Position numbers and translations under genes: made by a program. Below, one piece after another: positions 1 through 6,855 of a stretch of DNA of 12,631 nucleotides. The stretch lies in contig QIGP01000343.1 of assembly GCA_003228965.1 (NCBI GenBank), positions 1-12,631 on the forward strand, written 5' to 3'. This DNA comes from Gammaproteobacteria bacterium (lineage in GTDB: Bacteria; Pseudomonadota; Gammaproteobacteria; Steroidobacterales; SZUA-146). Numbering within the stretch: position 1 is the first letter of the stretch; the number at the start of each line of letters is the position of its first letter. Below the pieces are notes generated by a model that was not told the origin of the DNA, made no database searches, and was given only the letters and a program-made list of their open reading frames with translations.

Positions 1-60
1 CTGAGAAAACTGGTCAATGACGAACGCTTGATTCAAGTCGTGCATGCTGTAAACAACTAA
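1..60 (+). CDS. 3' end of an unidentified protein-coding gene (partial)
   Basis: The first 19 codons of the window are open in frame 1 and end in TAA at 58-60. They encode LRKLVNDERLIQVVHAVNN. A strong intrinsic terminator begins about 45 bp further on, which is what one expects after the last gene of a transcription unit. The fragment is too short to assign to a family and I do not recognise it. It is probably unrelated to the lipoprotein gene that follows, because the terminator lies between them. Confidence 0.6.
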   Translation: MRKLVNDERLIQVVHAVNN

Positions 61-104
61 ATTGGCATAACACTTCCAATCTGTAAGCTAAGCGACAGTT
101 TGAC

Positions 105-132
105 AAAACCGCCTTCGGGCGGTTTCTTTTTG
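105..132 (+). terminator. Rho-independent terminator
   Basis: A perfect 8-bp stem, AAACCGCC (106-113) with GGCGGTTT (118-125), closes a TTCG tetraloop and is followed by CTTTTTT. This is a textbook intrinsic terminator. It ends the transcript of the gene whose last codons occupy 1-60 and insulates the downstream lipoprotein gene. Confidence 0.92.
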
Positions 133-322
133 CCTGTCGCAAAAACGGTTTAACGCATATTAGTGTCTGGTAGTTTGAACTATATACCCCGGTGGATGGT
201 ACTTACCTGAAATGGAGCATTAGAACGTATTTGGCAATTCGACCAGTCACCGGACACCGAATTGCGGTTGTTGTTTGCGACTAATTTTTAGTTCGATATT
301 CATACAGAACGGGGGTTTTACG

Positions 323-3300
323 ATGGCATATTCTTGTGGATGCATTCCGTCTGATTCTATAAAGAAACGACAGTATTTGACCCTTCTTTCTACGTTATTA
401 CGTCGTGCGAGGACTGCACTCACATCACTTGCCGCAATTGTACTGTTTTCTTCTTGTGGTGGAGGCTCCGGCGAAGGACTGGATCAATCGGGACGCCCAA
501 TCTCTGAAACACCACCGATCGACACGACAAACTCCACGGTCGATTTCAAATTTCTGCAAGACACTGTATTGACTCCCGTTTGTACTGTGTGTCACGCAGG
601 CGGCGGCGCCCCCGTTGGGCTCAGGCTGGATTCGGCCAACGCCTTCGCCATGCTTGTAGGCGTGCCAAGTCTACAGGCGCCAGCGTTAGTGAGAGTGGCG
701 CCCGGCGATCCGGACAACAGTTACCTCATCCAAAAACTCGAAGGCACGGCCGCTATAGGGGTGCAGATGCCGTTGGGTGGACCACCACTTGCGACCGATA
801 CCATTAATCTGGTTCGGCAATGGATCAGTGCGGGTGCATTACCGGCTGATCAATCGATCCCGCCACAATTATCGCCCACAGTAGTTTTTGTGTCGCCAGC
901 CGATGGTGCCAGTCTTGCTGCGAGCCCTGATTCGGTGAGTGCTGTGTTTAGTCAGGACATGGATGCCTCGCTGGTTAGTGACGTAACGTTCACTCTGTCG
1001 GCGAGCGGGGGAGATGGTACTTTTGACGACGGTAATGAGACTCTGGTGGCTGCCGATTCGATTGAGATTCCAAACCGCCAAACTATCAGCCTCACTTTTA
1101 CACTCACGGCTTTATCCGACGAAGTGTATGAAGCCCGACTGGTAGGTAGCGGGACAACGGCACTCGCCAATACAGGTGGTGTTGTATTGGACGGTGACGC
1201 AGACGGCACTGCCGGCGGCGATTTTCTGTGGCGGTTCACGGTGGATGCTGCGCAAGAAGCACCCGTGCCCACCTGGCGCTGGATTCAGGACAACGTGTTC
1301 ACGCCGGTGTGCGTCCAATGCCACGTTTCGGGCGGTACCGCTGCATTTCTTGAGCTCGATGAAGCGAATAGTTTTGCAAGTACTGTGAACGTACCGAGCA
1401 ACGGCGTGCCGACCTTAAATTTACTGGAGCCGGGCAATCCGGACGCCAGTTACCTGATTCAGAAACTCGAAGGCACTGCGGTAGCAGGGAGTCAGATGCC
1501 GTTAGGTTTGGCACCTCTTGATATTAATATCATTGCGGCGATTCGCACCTGGGTTGCAAACGGTGTGCTATTAGAGCCTGGCGATCCCATGCCCGATATT
1601 AATAAGCCGGTCGTGACAATTCAGACGCTGGTGTCGCCAGTAGTGGGTGTAATTACATTGTCGGCCGATGTAACTGACGACGTGGCCGTAACACAGGTTC
1701 GCTTCTTCGTTGACGGCACCTTGCTGGGCGCTGATGAACTCGTGCCGTTTGAGGTGACCTGGGATTCCACTTTAAACACCAATGGTCTGCACACGTTGAC
1801 GGTTGAGGCAGATGACGCCGCCGGAAACCTTGGTGTGTCAGACCTACTTGAAGTTACCGTGGATAACCCTCCGCCACCCGATACGGAGGCGCCTACTGTT
1901 AGCGTAACTAATCCGGGTTCGCCACTGTCCGGCGTGATTACTTTGAGCGCTACGGCATCCGATAATGTGGGTGTCACCCAAGTACGCTTGCTTGTGGACG
2001 GTGTGCTGGTCGGTGCGGGGGCTACGCCACCCTATTTTGTTGAGTGGGACAGCACGACGGTTGCGGATGGATTGGTTTCGTTAACTGCCGAAGCTGACGA
2101 TGCAGCGGGCAACAGTGGCGTTTCAGAAAGTGTCGAAATTACAGTTACGAATACGCCAGAACCCGAAGCTACGTGGCGCTGGATACAGGACAACATATTC
2201 ACCACTCAATGTGTCGGGTGTCACGTTAGCGGTGGCATTGCGGGCTTCTTGCCACTGACCGAAGAGGTCAGTTTCTCGCAACTGGTAAACGCCGAGACCA
2301 CCGAGGGTGGTCCACAGTTCCGGGTGTTGGCAGGCGATCCCGATATTAGCTCGTTGGTGCAACGACTCGAAGGCACGCTGACACCACAAATGCCTCGTGG
2401 CGGCTTGCCACTACCCGACGCTGAAATTCAGGCTGTCCGTCAGTGGATACTCGACGGTGCATTTCCAGAACCAACGGCCGATGTCACGGCACCGGATGTT
2501 AGTTTGGTATCTCCTGGAGCCACAGTGACAGGAACAGTTAACTTAGTGGCGAACGCAAATGACGACAGTGGAGTCACTGCAGTTCGGTTCTTTGTTGATG
2601 GAGTATTGCTGGACACCGATATCACCTCGCCCTATACGACACAGTGGGATACCACAACCGTTTCGAACGACACGCACGTGGTAACAGCAGAGGCAGACGA
2701 TGCGGCAGGCAATACTGGTGTTGCGACGTCCCTCACGGTGACAGTGGACAACACAATACCGCCGGATACTGATGCGCCGGTGTTAAGTGTTACCAGTCCG
2801 GGTTCTCCTGTCAGCGGTGTTCTGAATATTGCGATCAGTGCCAGTGACAATGTCGGCGTAACAACCGTGAGGTTATTCGTGGATGGTAATTTGGTAGGTA
2901 CGGATGTAACTGTGCCGTATGCAATCGAGTGGGATAGCACTACGGTTGCCGATGGTGATCATACGATAACGGTCGAAGCTGATGACGCCGCAGGCAACGT
3001 CGGCGCCGCTGCACCGCTGACTGTTACGGTGGATAATTCACCACCACCCGATACAGAGCTTCCTCTTGTAAACCTGGTTAGCCCCGGATCTCCGCTGTCC
3101 GGTCTCGTTAACCTGAGCGCGACGGCAACGGACAATACTGGCGTTACGGAAGTGCGCTTCTATGTCGATGACATATTGCTAAATACCGACACTTCAGCAC
3201 CTTTTGGCGCAGCATGGGATACAACATCAGTATCGAACGACCTGCACACACTTTCAGCCGAAGCAGATGACGCTGCAGGAAACACCGGAACATCTGCTGC

Positions 3301-4015
3301 TCTGACTGTGGCAGTAGACAACGGTCCACCGCCCGATACGCAAGCACCAGTGGTTACTGTGATTGATCCGGAATCACCACAGAGCGGCGTGGTTAGCGTG
3401 TCAGTTTCCGCTACGGATAACGTTGGGGTTTCAACAGTCCGGTTGTTCGTGGACGGAAACTTGATTGGTACGGACGCCACTGCACCGTACGTCATCGATT
3501 GGGACAGCACTACAGTTGCCGACGGCACCTATTCGTTGACGGCTGAAGCTGACGACGCGGCGTTTAATACCGGAGTATCGGCCGGCGTTCAACTATTAAT
3601 TACCAATGTGATGGGGCCTCAACCTACATGGCGTTGGATACAAGACAATATATTCACACCGCAGTGCATTGTGTGTCACGTTGATGGTGGCTTCGCCAGT
3701 TTCATGCCTCTCACTGAAGACGTGAGTTATGCCCAACTCGTTAACGCTGCATCGACTGCAGCAGGTCCTCCGTTTCGAGTGTTGCCGGGTGATCCTGACA
3801 ACAGTATGTTAGTGCAGCGCATTGAGGGAACATTGCCCCCAAGCATGCCACTCTTTGGTAACTTGTTAATGACCGATGAAATCCAGGCGGTGCGTCAGTG
3901 GATACTTGACGGGGCGCCACCAGAGCCTACGGCAAATGTAGCACTTCCAATTGAAAACCTGGTTTCACCTGAAGCAACCGTGGTTGGCAGGTTCCCGGAT
4001 TTAACAGAGTTGTAA
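323..4015 (+). CDS. Giant tetraheme lipoprotein: cytochrome c units alternating with Ig-like modules
   Basis: Predicted 1230-aa lipoprotein. The cationic N-terminus and hydrophobic stretch lead to a lipobox FSSC, with the lipidated Cys at residue 45 and a Gly/Ser tether after it. Four cytochrome c units (PSCyt1-like) carry heme motifs CTVCH (87-91), CVQCH (330-334), CVGCH (630-634) and CIVCH (1115-1119). Each has a conserved Met-Pro that probably supplies the distal ligand (Met149, 392, 690, 1175), and each ends in a W-I/V helix. Between them lie one Big_5-like domain (about 183-305), two Big_7-like Ig domains (428-606) and four more (about 720-1094). The C-terminus is the truncated start of another Ig domain. 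The ATG at 323 is preferred because GGGGG lies 7 bp upstream and the signal peptide follows; an in-frame TTG at 275 only adds 16 residues. Likely role: electron transfer or redox display at the outer membrane. The substrate is unknown. Domain identities are secure, function is inferred. Confidence 0.9.
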   Translation: MAYSCGCIPSDSIKKRQYLTLLSTLLRRARTALTSLAAIVLFSSCGGGSGEGLDQSGRPISETPPIDTTNSTVDFKFLQDTVLTPVCTVCHAGGGAPVGLRLDSANAFAMLVGVPSLQAPALVRVAPGDPDNSYLIQKLEGTAAIGVQMPLGGPPLATDTINLVRQWISAGALPADQSIPPQLSPTVVFVSPADGASLAASPDSVSAVFSQDMDASLVSDVTFTLSASGGDGTFDDGNETLVAADSIEIPNRQTISLTFTLTALSDEVYEARLVGSGTTALANTGGVVLDGDADGTAGGDFLWRFTVDAAQEAPVPTWRWIQDNVFTPVCVQCHVSGGTAAFLELDEANSFASTVNVPSNGVPTLNLLEPGNPDASYLIQKLEGTAVAGSQMPLGLAPLDINIIAAIRTWVANGVLLEPGDPMPDINKPVVTIQTLVSPVVGVITLSADVTDDVAVTQVRFFVDGTLLGADELVPFEVTWDSTLNTNGLHTLTVEADDAAGNLGVSDLLEVTVDNPPPPDTEAPTVSVTNPGSPLSGVITLSATASDNVGVTQVRLLVDGVLVGAGATPPYFVEWDSTTVADGLVSLTAEADDAAGNSGVSESVEITVTNTPEPEATWRWIQDNIFTTQCVGCHVSGGIAGFLPLTEEVSFSQLVNAETTEGGPQFRVLAGDPDISSLVQRLEGTLTPQMPRGGLPLPDAEIQAVRQWILDGAFPEPTADVTAPDVSLVSPGATVTGTVNLVANANDDSGVTAVRFFVDGVLLDTDITSPYTTQWDTTTVSNDTHVVTAEADDAAGNTGVATSLTVTVDNTIPPDTDAPVLSVTSPGSPVSGVLNIAISASDNVGVTTVRLFVDGNLVGTDVTVPYAIEWDSTTVADGDHTITVEADDAAGNVGAAAPLTVTVDNSPPPDTELPLVNLVSPGSPLSGLVNLSATATDNTGVTEVRFYVDDILLNTDTSAPFGAAWDTTSVSNDLHTLSAEADDAAGNTGTSAALTVAVDNGPPPDTQAPVVTVIDPESPQSGVVSVSVSATDNVGVSTVRLFVDGNLIGTDATAPYVIDWDSTTVADGTYSLTAEADDAAFNTGVSAGVQLLITNVMGPQPTWRWIQDNIFTPQCIVCHVDGGFASFMPLTEDVSYAQLVNAASTAAGPPFRVLPGDPDNSMLVQRIEGTLPPSMPLFGNLLMTDEIQAVRQWILDGAPPEPTANVALPIENLVSPEATVVGRFPDLTEL
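3934..4015 (+). other. Truncated seventh Ig module at the lipoprotein C-terminus
   Basis: After the fourth heme unit the protein reads ANVALPIENLVSPEATVVG and then RFPDLTEL before the stop. The first part matches the linker and first strand that follow heme unit 3 (ADVTAPDVSLVSPGATVTG), where a full Ig domain of about 88 residues continues. Here similarity stops abruptly and the frame ends eight residues later. The 57 bp to the next gene do not obviously continue the domain in another frame. I read this as the scar of an internal duplication or deletion; an alternative is that it forms a short C-terminal strand completing another domain. Confidence 0.6.
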
Positions 4016-4072
4016 ACTTGGAAGAACGGGCACGAACATCCATCACAGACTTAAACCGTAAGGACAAGATTC

Positions 4073-5143
4073 ATGAAAAGCAAAATAACCTTAGTTGCAG
4101 TGATCGTAGTGTGCTTGTGTTCAGTGGCACAGGCTGAACCCTGGTTCGCAATTAGCACTGGTCAAAAATGTATGGCTTGTCATGAAAGCCCAACGGGAGG
4201 AGGGAAGCGAACGGTTTTTGGTGCCATGTGGCCGCAAACGGTGTTATCGCAAAAAGTACCGACCCAGTTTTGGGATGGTGCTATTAACACACGACTGTCG
4301 ATTGGTGCAGATGTGCGTGTTAATCTCGCCGCCACGCAAATACCCGATCAAGAGAATCGCTTTGCGTTTGAATCGGAAGAGGCACTGCTCTACGCTAAAT
4401 TCGATCTCATACCGAACAAATTTTTTGTTTACCTTGACGAGCGTGTAGCTCCCGGAGGCGCCTCAAGTCGTGAAGCGTACGCATTCTTTTGGCTTCAAAA
4501 CAACAAGTCATACATTCGAGCGGGGAGAATCTTCCTGCCGTTTGGCTGGCGACTTGAAGACGACTCGGCGTTCATTCGGCAGGTTCCAGGCATCAATTAC
4601 AATACGCCGGATGATGGCATTGAGTTTGGCCTTGAACGAAAAAATGCTTCAATGCAACTGGCGATCACAAACGGTACTGCCGGTGCAGGAGAAGTCGACA
4701 CTGGAAAACAGTTCAGTTTCCGGGGGAGTTTCATACAACCGAAGTGGCGCGCGGGCCTGAGCGCCAACATGAATGTTGCGGATGGGGGAGATCGTACAAT
4801 GTATGGTGTTTTTCTTGGCGCCCAGACGGGTCCCGTAAGTTGGTTGTTAGAGGCTGACCGTGTTGAAGACGATTCCTTTCCAGGTGGCAGGGACCTTGAT
4901 GTTGCCCTGGTAGAGGGAAATTGGCTGTTCAAGAAGGGGTTTAACCTTAAAGCCACTTACGAACACTTTGATCCCGACACCTCTGTTGACGAGGATGAGC
5001 AAAACCGGACGAGCCTGGTATTGGAGTACTTTCCCATTCAGTTCATGCAACTCAGTCTGGGTGCACGCTTCCGAGACGGAATTCCACAAAACGCATTGCA
5101 AAATACTAACGAATATTTCCTGCAATTACATGGGTATTTTTAA
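4073..5143 (+). CDS. Monoheme cytochrome fused to outer-membrane beta-barrel (porin-cytochrome)
   Basis: Predicted 356-aa exported protein. Residues 1-21 are a signal peptide with an AQA/E cleavage site. The mature protein begins EPWFAISTGQ and carries one heme c motif, CMACH (33-37), followed by SPTGGGKRTVFG. The remaining roughly 300 residues alternate polar and hydrophobic positions with aromatic belts, and the chain ends in LQLHGYF, a C-terminal Phe typical of BAM-assembled barrels. The order heme first, barrel after, near an STG..C..CH motif, resembles Cyc2-type fused cytochrome-porins, although this protein is shorter than usual Cyc2 and the match is by eye only. TAAGGA at 4059-4064 is a good ribosome binding site, 8 bp before ATG. 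It sits 57 bp behind the tetraheme lipoprotein gene with no terminator visible between, so co-transcription is likely. Proposed role: conducting electrons through the outer membrane. Confidence 0.8.
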   Translation: MKSKITLVAVIVVCLCSVAQAEPWFAISTGQKCMACHESPTGGGKRTVFGAMWPQTVLSQKVPTQFWDGAINTRLSIGADVRVNLAATQIPDQENRFAFESEEALLYAKFDLIPNKFFVYLDERVAPGGASSREAYAFFWLQNNKSYIRAGRIFLPFGWRLEDDSAFIRQVPGINYNTPDDGIEFGLERKNASMQLAITNGTAGAGEVDTGKQFSFRGSFIQPKWRAGLSANMNVADGGDRTMYGVFLGAQTGPVSWLLEADRVEDDSFPGGRDLDVALVEGNWLFKKGFNLKATYEHFDPDTSVDEDEQNRTSLVLEYFPIQFMQLSLGARFRDGIPQNALQNTNEYFLQLHGYF

Positions 5144-5173
5144 CTGATACGTAGTTGCATCGTAAACGCTCCA

Positions 5174-5294
5174 CAAAAGGCATCTACCGAGCAGTTTCCT
5201 AATCTGTCAAGCTCTGTTTTTAATGTTCGGTAGTGGACAGGCACAACGGGTGGACACACCGCAAAAGGCATCTACCGAGCAGTTTCCTAATCTG
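5174..5294. repeat. 33-bp exact direct repeat, two copies
   Basis: The 33 bp at 5174-5206, beginning CAAAAGGCATCTACCG, recur exactly at 5262-5294, offset by 88 bp. Each copy is followed by a second shared block of 25 bp (5224-5248 and 5296-5320) that begins TGTTCGG and contains the GTGGACAGGCACAACG motif. The first copy has 17 bp between the two blocks that are reduced to one base in the second. The exact match shows a recent duplication, or maintenance by gene conversion. Confidence 0.93.
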
Positions 5295-5459
5295 CTGTTC
5301 GGTAGTGGACAGGCACAACGTGGGTGACAGGCACAACGTGGGTAGTGGGTTGGGTAGTGGACAGGCACAACGGGTGGGTAGTGGACAGGAACGAGAACAG
5401 TGGACATGGGTAGAGGACATGCACAGTGCAAAAGCTAAGAACAGTGGACGGGCACAATT
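5224..5459. repeat. Cluster of degenerate GTGGACAGGCACAACG repeats
   Basis: The 16-bp motif GTGGACAGGCACAACG is exact at 5233-5248, 5305-5320 and 5357-5372. It occurs with one base missing at 5324-5338, shortened at 5381-5393, and as decayed forms starting near 5400, 5410 and 5444. The copies are all in the same orientation, separated by G-rich linkers such as TGGGTAGTGGGT, and several are preceded by GTAG. Spacing is irregular, between about 10 and 70 bp. This resembles a decayed short interspersed or REP-like cluster; assignment to any named repeat family is inference. Confidence 0.85.
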
Positions 5460-5623
5460 GAAAATTGATGGATAGATTTTGGTAGCAAAAATCTCATCAG
5501 ATAATTCCAAAGAGACTTTTTCGATTTATTGGTTATTTGAGTGAAACTAAAATATAGACACGCAATCGATTGGTTTTAGGCATTCGAATATTGGGTTTGT
5601 TCCCTGTTTCTGCAAATCTGGAG

Positions 5624-5629
5624 TACAAT
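5624..5629 (+). promoter_or_regulatory. Possible -10 box of the cyclophilin gene
   Basis: TACAAT lies 49 bp upstream of the TTG start of the cyclophilin gene, in AT-rich DNA, and is followed by AGCGC, a plausible start region. No good -35 hexamer stands 16-18 bp upstream (TCCCTG or TTCCCT at about 5600-5606), so the call is tentative. Confidence 0.35.
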
Positions 5630-5678
5630 AGCGCTCTTTTATCTAACCTCCACCGTAACAACCAGAAGGACGACTCCA

Positions 5679-6110
5679 TTGAAATCAGCGACAATTCAAA
5701 CTAGCCGCGGCACTATTTCCGTAGAACTGCATGCCGAGAAAGCACCTAATACCGTCGCAAACTTTGAGAAGTTAGCCGGAGAAGGCTTTTACGATGACCT
5801 AAAGTTCCATCGGGTGATTCCGAACTTCATGATTCAAACTGGCTGCCCCAGCGGCACGGGCACGGGCGATCCCGGTTACAAGTTTGACGACGAATTCGAT
5901 GACAGCCTGAAGCACGATGCCCCTGGCGTTTTGTCTATGGCAAATGCAGGTCCAAACTCAAACGGTTCGCAGTTCTTTATTTGCCACGTGCCTTGTCCAC
6001 ATTTAGACGGGAAACACTCGGTATTTGGACGCGTGCTCGAAGGCCAGGATATCGTTGACAGTATTGAGCAAGGCGACGTGATGGAGAAAGTAACCGTTAC
6101 CGATTCGTAG
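5679..6110 (+). CDS. ppiB: Peptidyl-prolyl cis-trans isomerase, cyclophilin type (PpiB-like)
   Basis: Predicted 143-aa cyclophilin that accelerates isomerisation of Xaa-Pro bonds during protein folding. There is no signal peptide, so it should act in the cytoplasm. The catalytic segment [13 protein letters not shown] (43-55) supplies Arg45, Phe50, Met51 and Gln53. [16 protein letters not shown] (86-101) and [11 protein letters not shown] (109-119, with His113) complete the active site. The position equivalent to Trp121 of human CypA is His108, as expected for bacterial forms that bind cyclosporin poorly. The length is slightly shorter than E. coli PpiB (164 aa). The start is TTG: AGAAGGA at 5664-5670 lies 8 bp upstream and the family N-terminus begins right after it. 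It stands alone, preceded by the repeat cluster and convergent with the HbpS-like gene. The symbol follows family resemblance. Confidence 0.95.
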   Translation: MKSATIQTSRGTISVELHAEKAPNTVANFEKLAGEGFYDDLKFHRVIPNFMIQTGCPSGTGTGDPGYKFDDEFDDSLKHDAPGVLSMANAGPNSNGSQFFICHVPCPHLDGKHSVFGRVLEGQDIVDSIEQGDVMEKVTVTDS

Positions 6111-6209
6111 GCAAGCCTTTGACGAAAAAAGGGGCAGGCAACGGTTTTTGAAGGCTTTAGATTTTTACAGATTCTCTATAGCAAGAAGCCGTGGTCTGTT
6201 CCCTGTAAT

Positions 6210-6605
6210 TTAAAGGGCGTTTGCGCCAGCCTGGGCGATCTGACCATCTTCAGAAGACTTGACCCCGCTTACACCAATCGCTCCCACAATATCACCGTTG
6301 TGAACCAGAGGGACGCCGCCTTCTATGGGGAGCATGTGCTTAAGCGCTAGATAGCCTTGTCGTCCTTCAGCCACCGTATCTTCCCAGAACTTGTTCGGAC
6401 GGCGGAACATCAACGCAGTTTTTGCTTTGGTAATCGCAACGTCCACGCTGCCTATCTGCACTTTTTCGCGTTGTAAGAACATTAGGTGGCCACCGTCGTC
6501 TACGACGGCAATGACAACATTCCAATTGTTACGAAGGGCTTCAGCTTCGGCTGCCCGAACCATCCGCTTGACGTCCACGAGACTTAGTATTTCTTCGCTG
6601 TACAA
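6210..6605 (-). CDS. HbpS/GlcG-like heme-binding family protein
   Basis: Predicted 131-aa cytoplasmic protein of the GlcG/HbpS family (PF03928). Family hallmarks in order: LSLVDVKRMVRAAEAEA near the N-terminus, WNVVIAVVDDGGHLMFLQR, a KAKTALMFRRPN helix, LPIEGGVPLVHNGDIVGAIGVSGVKSSEDGQIAQAG at the C-terminus. HbpS of Streptomyces binds heme, while the role of GlcG in the glycolate operon is unclear, so no substrate can be given. No signal peptide is present. I chose the TTG at 6603-6605 because AAGGA lies about 7 bp upstream and the protein then begins where family members usually do. An ATG at 6654-6656 would add 17 residues that do not look like the family, and a TTG at 6668 a further four; neither has a clear ribosome binding site. 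It is convergent with the cyclophilin gene. Confidence 0.88.
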   Translation of the reverse strand: MYSEEILSLVDVKRMVRAAEAEALRNNWNVVIAVVDDGGHLMFLQREKVQIGSVDVAITKAKTALMFRRPNKFWEDTVAEGRQGYLALKHMLPIEGGVPLVHNGDIVGAIGVSGVKSSEDGQIAQAGANAL

Positions 6606-6855
6606 GATCTTTTCCTTGCTCAATCTACGGTCATTATTTTGAACGACGACCCGCATAGTCGTATTCAACTAACGTGAATAGATGGTCTAACAAATGAAAG
6701 ATTTATCCTATACCCCGGTTTGACTACTTCCTGTGCATTACACAGATACGGATGTCTATGCACAACGAAGCTTGCTATGCCAAGAGATGCACTGTCGGCG
6801 CGACACGCAGCTGAGGCGTCGCAGGGGTTGTGACAACGGGCAGACGTACGAGTGG

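Larger units (their letters stand above)
5144..5678. other. Gene-free, repeat-rich intergenic region
   Basis: No credible gene lies in these 535 bp. The left half (5174-5459) is a cluster of long direct repeats and degenerate copies of a GTGGACAGGCACAACG motif. The right half is AT-rich and holds a weak 7-bp inverted repeat (AGATTTT at 5474-5480, AAAATCT at 5488-5494) and the likely promoter of the cyclophilin gene. Small open frames on the - strand across the repeats encode Cys/Pro-rich peptides that only reflect the repeat sequence. No clear intrinsic terminator was seen after the porin-cytochrome gene. Confidence 0.8.

Noticed and set aside
183..193. 11-mer TATACCCCGGT also present at 6709-6719
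   Set aside because: Flanking sequences differ and a single short shared word is compatible with chance.
275..322. TTG start for the tetraheme lipoprotein
   Set aside because: It adds 16 residues before a good signal peptide and lacks a ribosome binding site, whereas ATG at 323 has GGGGG upstream.
5174..5459. CRISPR array
   Set aside because: Repeat length and spacing are irregular, copies decay strongly, there are no uniform unique spacers and no cas gene is present.
5207..5510. Small - strand open frames encoding Cys/Pro-rich peptides across the repeat cluster
   Set aside because: They are translations of the nucleotide repeats themselves, have no ribosome binding site and change frame between copies.
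5598..5607. 10-mer TGTTCCCTGT on both sides of the cyclophilin gene (again at 6197-6206)
   Set aside because: Too short to support flanking direct repeats of a mobile unit, with no other sign of insertion.
6113..6157. Inverted repeat AAGCCTT/AAGGCTT after the cyclophilin gene as a terminator
   Set aside because: The loop exceeds 30 nt and no T-run follows the stem directly, so it is weak as a terminator.
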